Below are positions 9,810 to 18,981 of a stretch of 56,522 bases of DNA, in pieces. The DNA is from an uncultured Prevotella sp. (lineage in GTDB: Bacteria > Bacteroidota > Bacteroidia > Bacteroidales > Bacteroidaceae). A program made the translations under genes and the position numbers. The stretch spans positions 1 to 56,522 of the forward strand of contig CAMVSV010000016.1 of the NCBI GenBank assembly GCA_947170265.1, read 5' to 3'. Under the pieces are notes generated by a model, which did no database searches, was not told where the DNA came from, and was given only the letters and a program-made list of their open reading frames with translations. Position 1 is the stretch's first letter. Every line of letters begins with the position of its first letter.

Positions 9810-10708
9810 TGTCCTCTAATACTTCTATTAAATTCATCTACTTTAGTTTCATATTCTACAGCTTTTTCCTGTTCTTTCTTTGTCCAAGGACGCGCATATG
9901 AGTCAAACCCTGTACTAAATCCTGGTATCTGTTCCTTTATATTCTTCAACTCCTCCTTCGATAGTCCCGACTTTAACAATATGGTGGAAGAAGAAGTATT
10001 ACAATTCCCTTGAGTAGACTTCGTCGGAATAAACATATAAGTTACCCTTTCGTTATTTCCAAAAGATTCGGCAACTTCAGAAACCTTCTTTTCAAAATCT
10101 TTCTCTGTCATATTTGCAGGTGCAGATATTTGTATTTTAGCCTTTAGATGCTCTGTGTCTTTTCCTTCATACACGCTAATGTCTTGATTATATATACGCC
10201 GCATAAGCCTACCACCAGTAGCTCCTTTCAAACCATTATATTCAGAGCCGAAAGCGTAGTAATTTATTACATTATCCTTAGCATCTGTAATCACAAGGAA
10301 GGTATGAGTTGCTAAAGGAACATTTGCACCTGGAAGAGTCGTTGCATAAAGATAAACCTTTTCACCATTTGGGTCAACATACTTAATAGGATTATCCGCA
10401 CAATACACATACGGACTGATATGATAACACTTCTCTGCCAGCGGGTCCGGGGTAAGCCAAGAGGGAGCGGCGGCATAATACCACCGTGCGCCGTAGTCAG
10501 AGAGGTTGAGACCATTGGTGCGCTCAAGCTCCTTGCCGTTGTACTTCAGCGGCTGGATGCCTGCGCCCGTGCTCCCTGCCATCACTCCACCGAAGGCATA
10601 GTAGTGGTTCACCTGCTCCACCGTGCTGCCGTCGCCGTTCATCACCACACGCACGCTGCCGAGGTTTCCGTTGTTCACCGAGGAGCTGTTTGTATGATTA
10701 TAAATCAT
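9806..10708 (-). CDS. RHS C-terminal core fragment with a variable toxin tip
   Basis: This 300-residue product begins inside an RHS repeat-associated core (NLGSVRVVMN, KYNGKELERTNGLNLSDYGAR, PDPLAEKCYHISPYVYCADNPIKYVDPNG). It therefore lacks the large barrel and any signal peptide. After the PNG junction near residue 115 the sequence becomes AT-rich and encodes a different domain with HTFLVITD and later GNCNTSSSTILL. A His-then-Cys order of this kind suggests a permuted NlpC/P60-type cysteine hydrolase; that is inference. It looks like a displaced tip kept next to its immunity gene rather than a complete toxin. Confidence 0.82.
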   Translation of the reverse strand: MIYNHTNSSSVNNGNLGSVRVVMNGDGSTVEQVNHYYAFGGVMAGSTGAGIQPLKYNGKELERTNGLNLSDYGARWYYAAAPSWLTPDPLAEKCYHISPYVYCADNPIKYVDPNGEKVYLYATTLPGANVPLATHTFLVITDAKDNVINYYAFGSEYNGLKGATGGRLMRRIYNQDISVYEGKDTEHLKAKIQISAPANMTEKDFEKKVSEVAESFGNNERVTYMFIPTKSTQGNCNTSSSTILLKSGLSKEELKNIKEQIPGFSTGFDSYARPWTKKEQEKAVEYETKVDEFNRSIRGH

Positions 10709-10718
10709 TATTTCCCTT

Positions 10719-10743
10719 CAAATTTAAGCAATTATATTCAATC
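10719..10743. repeat. 25-bp direct repeat closing toxin cassette 1
   Basis: The 25 bp are identical to 9328-9352. The repeat lies 16 nt past the stop of the lipoprotein immunity candidate and just ahead of the RHS fragment start. Both copies thus sit at the 3-prime end of an immunity gene. Confidence 0.9.
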
Positions 10744-10759
10744 AGAGAAATACCTTTGC

Positions 10760-11587
10760 TCAAATTGTAAAACCTTCTTTCAATGTCAGAGCCTTTAACT
10801 CTCCATTATCCAGTATTTCAAGCTTGAGAGGGTATGGAAAGTTCCAATCTCTTATCATTGAATTTCTGAACGAAGGAATACCTTCCGTTGTCTTATTCTT
10901 CCATTTCCTCTTGAAAAGATATCTGAAAGGCTCCGCGTTATATAATACTATCAGTATTTGGTTGTCATAGTAATAACCATCATATTTAGCTTTGTCGTAA
11001 TAAGGCATCGAACGAAGCATTACAAAATTTCTACCAGACTTTTTTACAAATCTTAGTTCATAAACCACTCCTATATCTGAATTTACAAATGAATTGATTT
11101 TCTCATTGAGACCCTTATTGTAAAACAAATCTATATGCTGCTTCTTGAATTTCAGCGATGATTCGTCTTTAACGAAAGAAAGATTTCCTTTTTCATCAAC
11201 GAGATATGCCATTTCATCATATTCAAAATTAGAGATCTTACTATGACAATCGTTGTAACCTTCTATTGTATCTTTGAAAATAAAAAAAGCTGAGTGATTT
11301 ACCAAAGAACTACGATTGGTGCTGTCTGTCTGATAATATGTTATCAATTTGGACTTGTAAATATAGTAACCATCTGTCATTTCCGGATTATAGCTGTCGC
11401 TATTTGAAATAAACAACATTTCTTTGTCTCTCAACCGTGACACAGTAAGGTTAATAATGTCACCATCAGGATACCTCTCAATAAAAGAATCTATTTGTTG
11501 CTTCAAAGCATTTGAAAATGGCTCAGGGCTATGTGTGCAACTTCCAAAAAACAATACAACAAAAATTACATCTAAATACCTTTTCAT
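10760..11587 (-). CDS. Lipoprotein, candidate immunity protein
   Basis: This 275-residue lipoprotein has a short signal ending FFGSC (lipobox Cys17). The rest is a soluble, Lys/Tyr-rich domain I do not recognise (for example GYYYDNQILIVLYNAEPFRYLFK). Its start overlaps the stop of the preceding toxin tip by 4 nt, as in the second cassette. An envelope-anchored immunity protein would fit a toxin acting in the periplasm. It is AT-rich relative to the flanking glycan genes, consistent with lateral acquisition. Confidence 0.7.
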   Translation of the reverse strand: MKRYLDVIFVVLFFGSCTHSPEPFSNALKQQIDSFIERYPDGDIINLTVSRLRDKEMLFISNSDSYNPEMTDGYYIYKSKLITYYQTDSTNRSSLVNHSAFFIFKDTIEGYNDCHSKISNFEYDEMAYLVDEKGNLSFVKDESSLKFKKQHIDLFYNKGLNEKINSFVNSDIGVVYELRFVKKSGRNFVMLRSMPYYDKAKYDGYYYDNQILIVLYNAEPFRYLFKRKWKNKTTEGIPSFRNSMIRDWNFPYPLKLEILDNGELKALTLKEGFTI

Positions 11588-11922
11588 CGTTTATATACTT
11601 TCTTCCTTATCTGAACGTATATGGGATAATACAGAGTGTTAAATTTCGATCTCTCTAAATCATATTGGAATAGTTGCTGACACTGTTTGGTATCTCCAGA
11701 ATAATAAATGTATGACTTTGGATAATCGTTAAAGGGAATATCTGGATGCGTCTGCTTAAATATGTTGTACATATTGTCCAAAGCCCAAATATCACCTTTC
11801 TGGTAGTATTTTGCAACAGATTGTCCGTTAGTCACTCGTTTGTAATCATTATATTTACCAGAAGCACATGCTCCTTTTTGAAAATTACTTCCCCATGGAT
11901 GGCTATGGACATGAAAAAACAT
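11584..11922 (-). CDS. Orphan toxin tip with JAB/JAMM-like motif
   Basis: The ATG at 11922 gives 112 residues beginning MFFHVHSHPWGSN. The HxHxHP core resembles the metal site of JAB/JAMM-type domains, which also occur as RHS toxin tips. The Asp partner could lie in KGDIWALDN, but the match is incomplete. The reading frame stays open upstream through the terminator hairpin at 11932-11969 and has no signal or RHS core. It therefore looks like a tip cut off from its parent gene, probably not translated efficiently. The candidate immunity lipoprotein overlaps its stop by 4 nt. Confidence 0.62.
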   Translation of the reverse strand: MFFHVHSHPWGSNFQKGACASGKYNDYKRVTNGQSVAKYYQKGDIWALDNMYNIFKQTHPDIPFNDYPKSYIYYSGDTKQCQQLFQYDLERSKFNTLYYPIYVQIRKKVYKR

Positions 11923-11931
11923 GTGATTTAT

Positions 11932-11969
11932 AAGAAAGAGACTGCCTTCTAACTGGCAGTCTCTTTCTT
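11932..11969 (-). terminator. Terminator hairpin after the sus operon
   Basis: A 15-bp perfect stem (AAGAAAGAGACTGCC and complement) with an 8-nt loop begins 23 nt after the stop of the glycan-binding lipoprotein gene. It marks the end of the susC-D operon and the junction with the toxin cassettes. The T-run is partly inside the stem. Confidence 0.8.
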
Positions 11970-11991
11970 TATTTGTTAAATTATTTTCGTA

Positions 11992-13992
11992 TTATTGTTT
12001 AACGAAAGTAATCTTGCTGATCTTAACATTTGCGCCACCGGGGCATCCTCCGAAGTCAAAATAAAGAGACATGGCATGAGCGTCTTCACCTGCTGCAAGC
12101 TTCACTCCACTCATCTTGTATACAAACGGAGTGCCACCCTTTACATCATGACGGTCTGCAAAGAAGAAGTTATTGTCACGTTTGTTTTTGTCGTCATAAT
12201 TTGTTTCGGTGAACTTGATGGTAACACCTGGCAAATCTTCTTCAGACTCTATGACACATGAGAAATAGTAGCTGTCAGCAGCATTTGCGGTAAGAGTGGT
12301 ATTGATGGGGAACTGTCCCTTCCACTGCTCAGCGCCGAGGCCCTCGGGCAGGGTGCATGTCCACACATCACTGCCATTTTCATGATTCCATACAAAACTT
12401 CCGGTGAGAGCGCCGTCCCACTCTGCCCCAGTGAAGTAAGGATTAACGTTGATAAATGCGTCGCCGGCATCTACAGTCTTCCACATGTTTTCTTCATCTT
12501 CGTAGTTGTAAGAAACACTTTCCTCGAAGTAAATCTTGCTGATCTTAACAGTCTGACCACCGGGACATCCTCCGAAGTCGAAGAACAGACGAAGGTTTTC
12601 TCCATCATTACCCTTGGCGAGGACTGCATCCTCAAGTTTGAATACATAAGGTGTGCCACCTTTCACTTCAATACGCTCCTGGCAGAAATAGTTGTCATCA
12701 CCTTTGTCGGTGAACTTAACTGTCACGCCCGGACAGTCCTCTTCAGCCTCAATGAGGCAGTAGAAGTTGTATTTCTTGGCTGCGCTTGCAGAGAGCTTGG
12801 TGTCGATGTGGAACTGTCCCATCCACTGGTCAGTACCGAGACCTTCCGGCAGGTTCACTGTCCATGTGTCGCCTTCATGGCTCCAGCTTGTCAAAGATGA
12901 GAGATCATCTTTATCTTCCCAAGATGCTCCTCTCCAATACTGTCCAACCTCGATGAAGTCGTCACCGGTATCTACAGTCTTCCAGATGTTGGCATCAGAG
13001 TCGTAGTCCCAGTCAAAGCTTGCCTCTGGTGTATCAGGTTCATCGGGCATGCCGGTGTCCTCAGAGCTTGTGAACACCATGCGCCATGCTATTGCTCCAT
13101 TGTCGCACACGAGAGCCAGACGGCTGTTGGTGAGACCTTCAATGCGGAAGTATGGGTCTGCAAAGGTACCATCGTTGGGGATGTAAGGCAGCAGTGTGTT
13201 CGGAGCGAACCGAATGTAGAGGCAATTCTCGTCGTTGTATGTGCCTGAGCTGAGCTCGAAGGTAGACTCCATGGGGGCAACGCTATACATCGGGTCTTCG
13301 GGATAAGCACCATTTGCGTCGCGTACCATCGGGTCTTTATACACGTCAGACTGGAACAGGTCGGCATCGGGAAGCAGGGTCACTTCCTTGTTGGCATAAA
13401 CCGTGCCACCCTCACCCGGATCATAGGTATATGAACCCTGTGCCACAGGCTGGTCGTCAGAGTGAGCGAAAGTCACGCGGTCGTCATACACGCCGTAGTC
13501 GGCTTTGTCGTTAGGCTGTGCTTGCCACCAGTTTGAGCCGTCGCCACCAGACTCACCACATCCGAGGTGTCCCACTTCGGTGTAGTCTATGCGCCACTGC
13601 TTTCCTGAGAGTTTGTTGAAATACTGGCTCCAGTCAACCTTTGTCTCGTTGAAGGTGAAGCTGCCGGTGAGAGAGCCCTGCGACTGTCCGTTGCGATTCA
13701 TGAGCTTCACTTCAAGCTCGTGAGTGCCAGCCTCGAGGCTGCTGTAGCTGGTCAGCGGCAGGAGAGAATACATTTTTCCGTCGAGATACCACACGGGGTA
13801 GCATCCTTGCAGGCTGCCGTTGATTTGGAACACGGCAGTATTGGTTTCCTGGTCTGTGCTAATGGTGATTGTTCTGTCGCCAATCTCGGGCAGACCGTTG
13901 GGGTCGGCACCAGTGAACTCGTCGGGCGAGCAAGCCACGAGAGTTGTTGCAGCCATGAGTGCACAACCGATATATTTTAATATCTTGTTCAT
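11992..13992 (-). CDS. Surface glycan-binding lipoprotein (SusE/F position)
   Basis: This 666-residue lipoprotein has a signal peptide ending LVACS and an acidic N-terminal SPDEFTGAD stretch. A PKD/Ig-like module (about 35-115) precedes a Trp-rich region with KQWRIDYTEVGHLGCGE. Two similar modules follow, at about 345-500 and 505-666. Both start with WKTVD.GD.FI.V and end in FDFGGCPGG..VKISKI, so they are an internal duplication of a carbohydrate-binding-like domain. It starts 37 nt after susD. By position and architecture it holds glycan at the cell surface for the SusCD pair. No catalytic motif was seen. Confidence 0.85.
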   Translation of the reverse strand: MNKILKYIGCALMAATTLVACSPDEFTGADPNGLPEIGDRTITISTDQETNTAVFQINGSLQGCYPVWYLDGKMYSLLPLTSYSSLEAGTHELEVKLMNRNGQSQGSLTGSFTFNETKVDWSQYFNKLSGKQWRIDYTEVGHLGCGESGGDGSNWWQAQPNDKADYGVYDDRVTFAHSDDQPVAQGSYTYDPGEGGTVYANKEVTLLPDADLFQSDVYKDPMVRDANGAYPEDPMYSVAPMESTFELSSGTYNDENCLYIRFAPNTLLPYIPNDGTFADPYFRIEGLTNSRLALVCDNGAIAWRMVFTSSEDTGMPDEPDTPEASFDWDYDSDANIWKTVDTGDDFIEVGQYWRGASWEDKDDLSSLTSWSHEGDTWTVNLPEGLGTDQWMGQFHIDTKLSASAAKKYNFYCLIEAEEDCPGVTVKFTDKGDDNYFCQERIEVKGGTPYVFKLEDAVLAKGNDGENLRLFFDFGGCPGGQTVKISKIYFEESVSYNYEDEENMWKTVDAGDAFINVNPYFTGAEWDGALTGSFVWNHENGSDVWTCTLPEGLGAEQWKGQFPINTTLTANAADSYYFSCVIESEEDLPGVTIKFTETNYDDKNKRDNNFFFADRHDVKGGTPFVYKMSGVKLAAGEDAHAMSLYFDFGGCPGGANVKISKITFVKQ

Positions 13993-14029
13993 AAACTTTT
14001 GGTCTTTATGTTACTAATATGATAATGTA

Positions 14030-15541
14030 TTAATACTCGTTCTGAACCAGTGATGGGTCGGCGTCGAGCTCAGACTGTGCCAGAGGAATGTGCTTCTTGC
14101 TTGGAGTCCACTTGTTGGTACGGTAGCCGTACTTGTCGGGAACGAGCACGCTGGCAGCACGTCCTGTGCGCACGAGGTCGAAGTAGCGCTTGCCCTCACC
14201 GCAGAACTCCATGTGGCGCTCGTTGATGATGTTGTCCTCGTTGCATTCAGAGTAGCCTTCGAGACCGGCGCGTGTGCGAACCATGTTGAGGTATTTCAGT
14301 GCTTCCGATGAGCTTCCGCCTGTAGCTATGAGCAGCTCGGCAGCGTTGAGCAGTGTCTCGGCATAGCGATAGATACGCTTGTTGTTATTGTAGTTCAGGT
14401 TCTTCGATGTCGGGCAGTCCTGGTTGTTCTCAGAGTACGGACGATACTTGGCGAGCCAGAGGTGAGTGTCCTGGTAGCGCTCCTGGTAGGTCACGCCACG
14501 CACATCCCATACAGTAGCATCGCGACGCACGTCGCCTTCCTCAAACATCTCGTAAGTCTCGAGGCGCACGGGGAGGAAGCCCCATCCGTCTTCACCTGCG
14601 TTCCAGCCGTCACCACCGGGCCATGCATTGGGCGAGATAAGTGTTGGGAGCACCGAACCTCCGGCTGACATTGACGTACTCCAGTCACGCTGTGCGTTGT
14701 TGTCGTCGTAGGTGATTTCGAAGATTGACTCCGAGCCCCACTCTCCGCTTTCCTTCCATATCTCAGCATAGTCGCTCATGAGAGAGTATTTGCCAGAAGA
14801 GATAATCTCCTTCATGAAGCTCAGAGCCTGCGGATAGCGTGCCTTGTCGTTCTGATACATTACCATCTCGGCATAGAGCATGTAGGCGAAAGCCTGCGAT
14901 ACGCGACCGTTGTTGGCGGTGTCCCAGCGCATGGGCAGCTGGTTTGTCTTGATGATGTCCTCAAGCTCCACGATGAGCTGTGCATAGATCTCGTCGGCCT
15001 TCATCTGCGGAGCAGTGTAAGGCAATGTGAGGTTCTCGAGATAGAAGGGCACGTTGCCGTAGTAGTGCCAGAGAATGTTGTAGTAGTAAACTCTGAGCAG
15101 GCGTGCCTGAACGCTTGCCGACTTCTTTGCAGACTCTGATGGTCCGTCCCATGAAGCATACTTGATGGCGTCGTTGCAACGCTTGATGCCAGAATAGAAG
15201 TCAGTCCAGAGTGTGGCGAGGGTCTGTGTGCCACTGCCTTCGAAGTTGAAGAGCTTGTGCCAGTGCTGGTTGTCGGTGATGCTTGAACCACCTACCCAGA
15301 AGTCGTCGCCGAGAATTTCGGCATCCACTGTGAGGTCGTTGTAGGCTGTGCCGTCCCAGTCGGGCCAGTGAAGTGGGGCGTAGGCTGCGGTAAGAGCCTC
15401 GTCGAGCGTCCCGTCGTTCACATAGTATTCCTCCAGGGGCTCTCCCGTGGGGTTGTTCACCTCGAGGAAGTCATCGCTGCAGGAGCCCATGACAAACATT
15501 GATGCCAATGCTCCTATGATGATTGATTTATTCTTGTTCAT
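14030..15541 (-). CDS. susD: SusD/RagB family glycan-binding outer-membrane lipoprotein
   Basis: This 503-residue lipoprotein lid binds oligosaccharide over its SusC porin. The signal ends FVMGSCSDDFLEV, the classic SusD opening. The family signature follows: a TPR-like N-terminal region (YYVNDGTLDEALTAAYAPL), the middle helices, and the C-terminal RYAETLLNAAELLIATGG, NMVRTRAGL, ERHMEFCGEGKRYFDLVRTG and IPLAQSELDADP phrases. It lies 33 nt after susC and 37 nt before the binding-protein gene, in one operon. The gene symbol denotes the family, not starch specificity. Confidence 0.95.
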   Translation of the reverse strand: MNKNKSIIIGALASMFVMGSCSDDFLEVNNPTGEPLEEYYVNDGTLDEALTAAYAPLHWPDWDGTAYNDLTVDAEILGDDFWVGGSSITDNQHWHKLFNFEGSGTQTLATLWTDFYSGIKRCNDAIKYASWDGPSESAKKSASVQARLLRVYYYNILWHYYGNVPFYLENLTLPYTAPQMKADEIYAQLIVELEDIIKTNQLPMRWDTANNGRVSQAFAYMLYAEMVMYQNDKARYPQALSFMKEIISSGKYSLMSDYAEIWKESGEWGSESIFEITYDDNNAQRDWSTSMSAGGSVLPTLISPNAWPGGDGWNAGEDGWGFLPVRLETYEMFEEGDVRRDATVWDVRGVTYQERYQDTHLWLAKYRPYSENNQDCPTSKNLNYNNNKRIYRYAETLLNAAELLIATGGSSSEALKYLNMVRTRAGLEGYSECNEDNIINERHMEFCGEGKRYFDLVRTGRAASVLVPDKYGYRTNKWTPSKKHIPLAQSELDADPSLVQNEY

Positions 15542-15574
15542 AATAACGTTCGTTTTATATGCGTTTGTGATTGA

Positions 15575-18500
15575 TTAAAGTGAGATATTGAAACCGATGG
15601 TCCATGTGCGAGCCTGCGGGTAAACACCGTAGTCAACACCGAGAGAGGTGCTTCCTGAACCGATTTCGGGATCGAAGCCCCAGTACTTGGTCCATGTGAT
15701 GAGGTTTTCAGCCATCACATACACGCGGAAGCGGTTTACGCATATCTTCTGAGTGAGCTGGCGTGGGAGTGTGTAGCCCAGCTGTATGTTCTTCAGACGG
15801 AGGTAGTTGCCATTGCGAACGTAGAGGTCGCTCACTACCCAGTTCTTCGAGTCACCCATCTTGAGGATAGGCACGCGGTTAGATGTGCCTTCGCCTGTCC
15901 AGCGGTCGAGCACCCATGTGGGATAGTTACCCGAGGCGATGTCCTGACGGTAGGTAGCGTCGAACACTTTCACACCGCCTACGCCCTGGAAGAAGGCGCT
16001 GAAGTCGAAGCCTTTCCACTCAGCGTTGAAGTTGAAGCCGTAGGTCCACTTTGGAACACCGCTACCGAGGTTGGTACGGTCGTCTTCTGTAATCTGTCCG
16101 TTATGGTCCACGTCAACGAAACGGAGGTCACCGGGCTGTGCATCGGGCTGGATGAGTCCACCCTCAGCATTGGTGTAGGCATTCACCTCATCCATGTTCT
16201 GGAACACGCCGGCAGTCTTGTAACCATAGAAGAATGGGAAGGGCTGTCCGTTCTCGGCGCGTGTGCCACCGTCGGAGAACTGGCTGATACCCCAGTTCAG
16301 GAAGCCTGTGTCGTTACCGAGGTTCTTCAGTTTGTTGTGCAGGTAAGAAGCGTTGCCCTTCACAGCGAAGTGTGCATCGCCGATGTTCCACTTGTAGCCA
16401 AGCTCGAATTCAACACCGCTGTTCTCCATGTCACCAACGTTAGCCAATGGGCGAGACTCACCAACGTATGAAGGTATAGGCATGTCGATGATCATACCGT
16501 TGGTCTTCTTGATGTAGTAGTCAACGGTGAAGGTGAGTGCGTTGTTGAAGAAGCCGAAGTCGAGACCGAAGTCAGTCTGCTCGCTCTCCTCCCATTTCAG
16601 GTCTTCGTTAGCCAGACGGTTGGCTTTTGAGCCGTAGGTCATGGCAGCAGGATTGCCGAAGTAATAGTTACTTGTTCCACCGAGTGTAGAGAGTGTGGTG
16701 TAGGCGAAGTCAGAGATGTTGTCGTTACCGTTCTTACCCCAGCTGAAGCGTACTTTCATGTTTGAGAGCCAGCTGCGTGTCTTTGCCATGAAGGCTTCGT
16801 TCATCACGTTCCATCCGAGAGAAACAGAGGGGAAGGTACCATACTTGTTGTTTGAGCCGAAGCGTGACGAACCGTCGCGACGCAGAGTGAACTGAGCCAT
16901 GTAGCGCTCGTCGTAGTTGTAGCTGGCACGACCGAAGAGTGAGGTCAGACGGTGCTCAACATAGGGACCGCCCCATACTCCAACGTAGCTTGTGGCACCT
17001 GTCATCTTGCCGTCAGCGTCCTTGTTGATCACGAGGTCACCGCCGGAGGTGTAGCTGATGTATGGCTTCTCGGGGTTAACGAGGTTCCAGTGGCTGCCAC
17101 CGAGCTCGCTGCCCGTAGTCTTCGATGCTGACTGACCGAGCACGATGCCGAAGGTGTGCTTGTCGATGGTCTTGTCGTAAGACAGCACGTTTTCAACCTG
17201 CCATGTAGAGTTGTCACCCTTGTATGATGTGGCAGAGGTGTGGTCGGCGTTGTTGTTACCAGAGAAGTAGTACAGCTCTGTTGTTGCTCCCTCATATCCC
17301 CAGAACGACTTTTCTGCGCTCCATGTGAAGCGATACTTCAGGTTATCGATGAGCTGCAGGTCGAGGCTGAACGATGGCATGATTTTGTGTGCCCAGTTGC
17401 GTGTGGGCTTCTGCTGCATCATGGCGATGGGGTTGTTCTGCTCCTGATAGCTACCGATGTAGTTAGGTATGGTATATGGGTTGCCGTATTTGTCGGTATA
17501 GAGGTCGTAGGCTGAATAGAGGTCTATCATCTGCTGACCGATGAGTGGGTTGCCCTCAGCATCGTAGCCTGCGTTGAGTGTCACGGGGAGTGTGGGTGCG
17601 AGATAGAGTGCTGAACCCAGAGGAGAACCCCATGTAGAGTTGGTATCGATGCCAGTGCTGTGAACACGCATGTAGCTCACGTTCACACCGAGGTCGAGTT
17701 TGTTGAGGAAGATACGATCCTTGGTGGCGTCGATGAGGTTGAAGTTGTTGTTTGAACGGAGGGTCAGACGGTCGTAGTTACTCTTGCCGAAGTTACCACC
17801 GATGATACCGTCCTGTGTGAAGTAGCCCATGGAGAGGTAGTAGTTAACCTTCTCGGTTGCGCCGCTTACAGAGAGGTCGTGCTGAACGATGGGTGCGTTG
17901 TCGTTGAACAGCAGGTCCTGCCAGTCGGTGCCGAAGCCCTTGATGGCTTTGCCGTTGGCATCAACGAGGTTGTATGGGTCAGCATAGAGAGGAGTCTGAC
18001 CACCGTTGATGTACTTCTCGTTCTGCAGCACTGCATAGTCGGTAGCGCTGGTAACGTCGCGTTTTCTCCATGCGCTCTGCCAGCCATAAGAGAAGTTGTA
18101 GTTGATCTGGGTTCTGCCCTGCTTACCTTTCTTGGTGGTAACGAGGATAACACCATTGGCACCACGGGTACCGTAGATGGCTGCCGAAGCAGCGTCCTTC
18201 AATACTTCTATACTCTCGATGTCGCTGGGGTTAACGCTCTCAAGACCGTCCTGGTTGGTGGGCATGCCATCGATGATGTAGAGAGGCTCAGAGTTGTTGA
18301 TGGTACCGATACCACGGATACGGATCATTGACTTTGAACCAGGCTGACCGGATGACGAGGTAACGTTCACACCGGCTGCCAAGCCCTTCAGGGCATCGTC
18401 GGCACGCAGACGGCTCTTGCCTTCGAGGTCGTCGGCACTAACCTTTGCGATAGATGCTGTCACGACGCTCTTCTTCTGAACACCGTAACCGATAACCACC

Positions 18501-18808
18501 ACCTCATTCAGGCTCTCAGCATCCTGCTTGAGAGTCACGCGCATGTTGGGGGCAGCTGCTATTTCCTGTGATGTGTAGCCGATGTAGGACACCACGAGTG
18601 TGGTACCTGCCTCAGCGTTAACTGTGAAGTTTCCGTCGATGTCGGTTATGGAGCCCTGTGAGGTGCCTTTCTGCACCACAGATGCACCGATAATCGGTTC
18701 ACCTTCGGAATCTACAACTGTACCCGAGAAGTTCTGCTTCTGGGCAAAGGCTGTCATTGACGTCATGAAAATCGTCAACAACATGAATAGAAACCTTGTT
18801 TTTCTCAT
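15575..18808 (-). CDS. susC: SusC/RagA family TonB-linked outer-membrane transporter
   Basis: This 1077-residue TonB-dependent porin imports oligosaccharides captured by its SusD partner. It has a signal peptide, a carboxypeptidase-like regulatory domain (about 26-100: FSGTVVDSEGEPIIGASV) and a TonB box-like stretch before ESLNEVVVIGYGVQKK. The plug domain carries the SusC hallmark IRIRGIGTINNSEPLYIIDG and the GTRGANGVILVTTKKG motif. The C-terminal beta-barrel ends PQARTWTIGFNISL. It is the first gene of the operon, with a long leader and a -7 element at 18982-18989. No regulator gene is adjacent. Confidence 0.96.
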   Translation of the reverse strand: MRKTRFLFMLLTIFMTSMTAFAQKQNFSGTVVDSEGEPIIGASVVQKGTSQGSITDIDGNFTVNAEAGTTLVVSYIGYTSQEIAAAPNMRVTLKQDAESLNEVVVIGYGVQKKSVVTASIAKVSADDLEGKSRLRADDALKGLAAGVNVTSSSGQPGSKSMIRIRGIGTINNSEPLYIIDGMPTNQDGLESVNPSDIESIEVLKDAASAAIYGTRGANGVILVTTKKGKQGRTQINYNFSYGWQSAWRKRDVTSATDYAVLQNEKYINGGQTPLYADPYNLVDANGKAIKGFGTDWQDLLFNDNAPIVQHDLSVSGATEKVNYYLSMGYFTQDGIIGGNFGKSNYDRLTLRSNNNFNLIDATKDRIFLNKLDLGVNVSYMRVHSTGIDTNSTWGSPLGSALYLAPTLPVTLNAGYDAEGNPLIGQQMIDLYSAYDLYTDKYGNPYTIPNYIGSYQEQNNPIAMMQQKPTRNWAHKIMPSFSLDLQLIDNLKYRFTWSAEKSFWGYEGATTELYYFSGNNNADHTSATSYKGDNSTWQVENVLSYDKTIDKHTFGIVLGQSASKTTGSELGGSHWNLVNPEKPYISYTSGGDLVINKDADGKMTGATSYVGVWGGPYVEHRLTSLFGRASYNYDERYMAQFTLRRDGSSRFGSNNKYGTFPSVSLGWNVMNEAFMAKTRSWLSNMKVRFSWGKNGNDNISDFAYTTLSTLGGTSNYYFGNPAAMTYGSKANRLANEDLKWEESEQTDFGLDFGFFNNALTFTVDYYIKKTNGMIIDMPIPSYVGESRPLANVGDMENSGVEFELGYKWNIGDAHFAVKGNASYLHNKLKNLGNDTGFLNWGISQFSDGGTRAENGQPFPFFYGYKTAGVFQNMDEVNAYTNAEGGLIQPDAQPGDLRFVDVDHNGQITEDDRTNLGSGVPKWTYGFNFNAEWKGFDFSAFFQGVGGVKVFDATYRQDIASGNYPTWVLDRWTGEGTSNRVPILKMGDSKNWVVSDLYVRNGNYLRLKNIQLGYTLPRQLTQKICVNRFRVYVMAENLITWTKYWGFDPEIGSGSTSLGVDYGVYPQARTWTIGFNISL

Positions 18809-18981
18809 ACTTAGTTATTGTTAGTTAGATAATAGAATATAAATTTTTCGACTTAGGTAGTGTGTCAACAACACCGTTCGGACATGCGTGCATATTAATT
18901 TTTAAGGTGTCTTCATTCAGTCCTAAGGTGCGTCTGGTAGTCGTAGTCAGTATCTGTGTGGTAACAATTTTTAAGCCGTTG

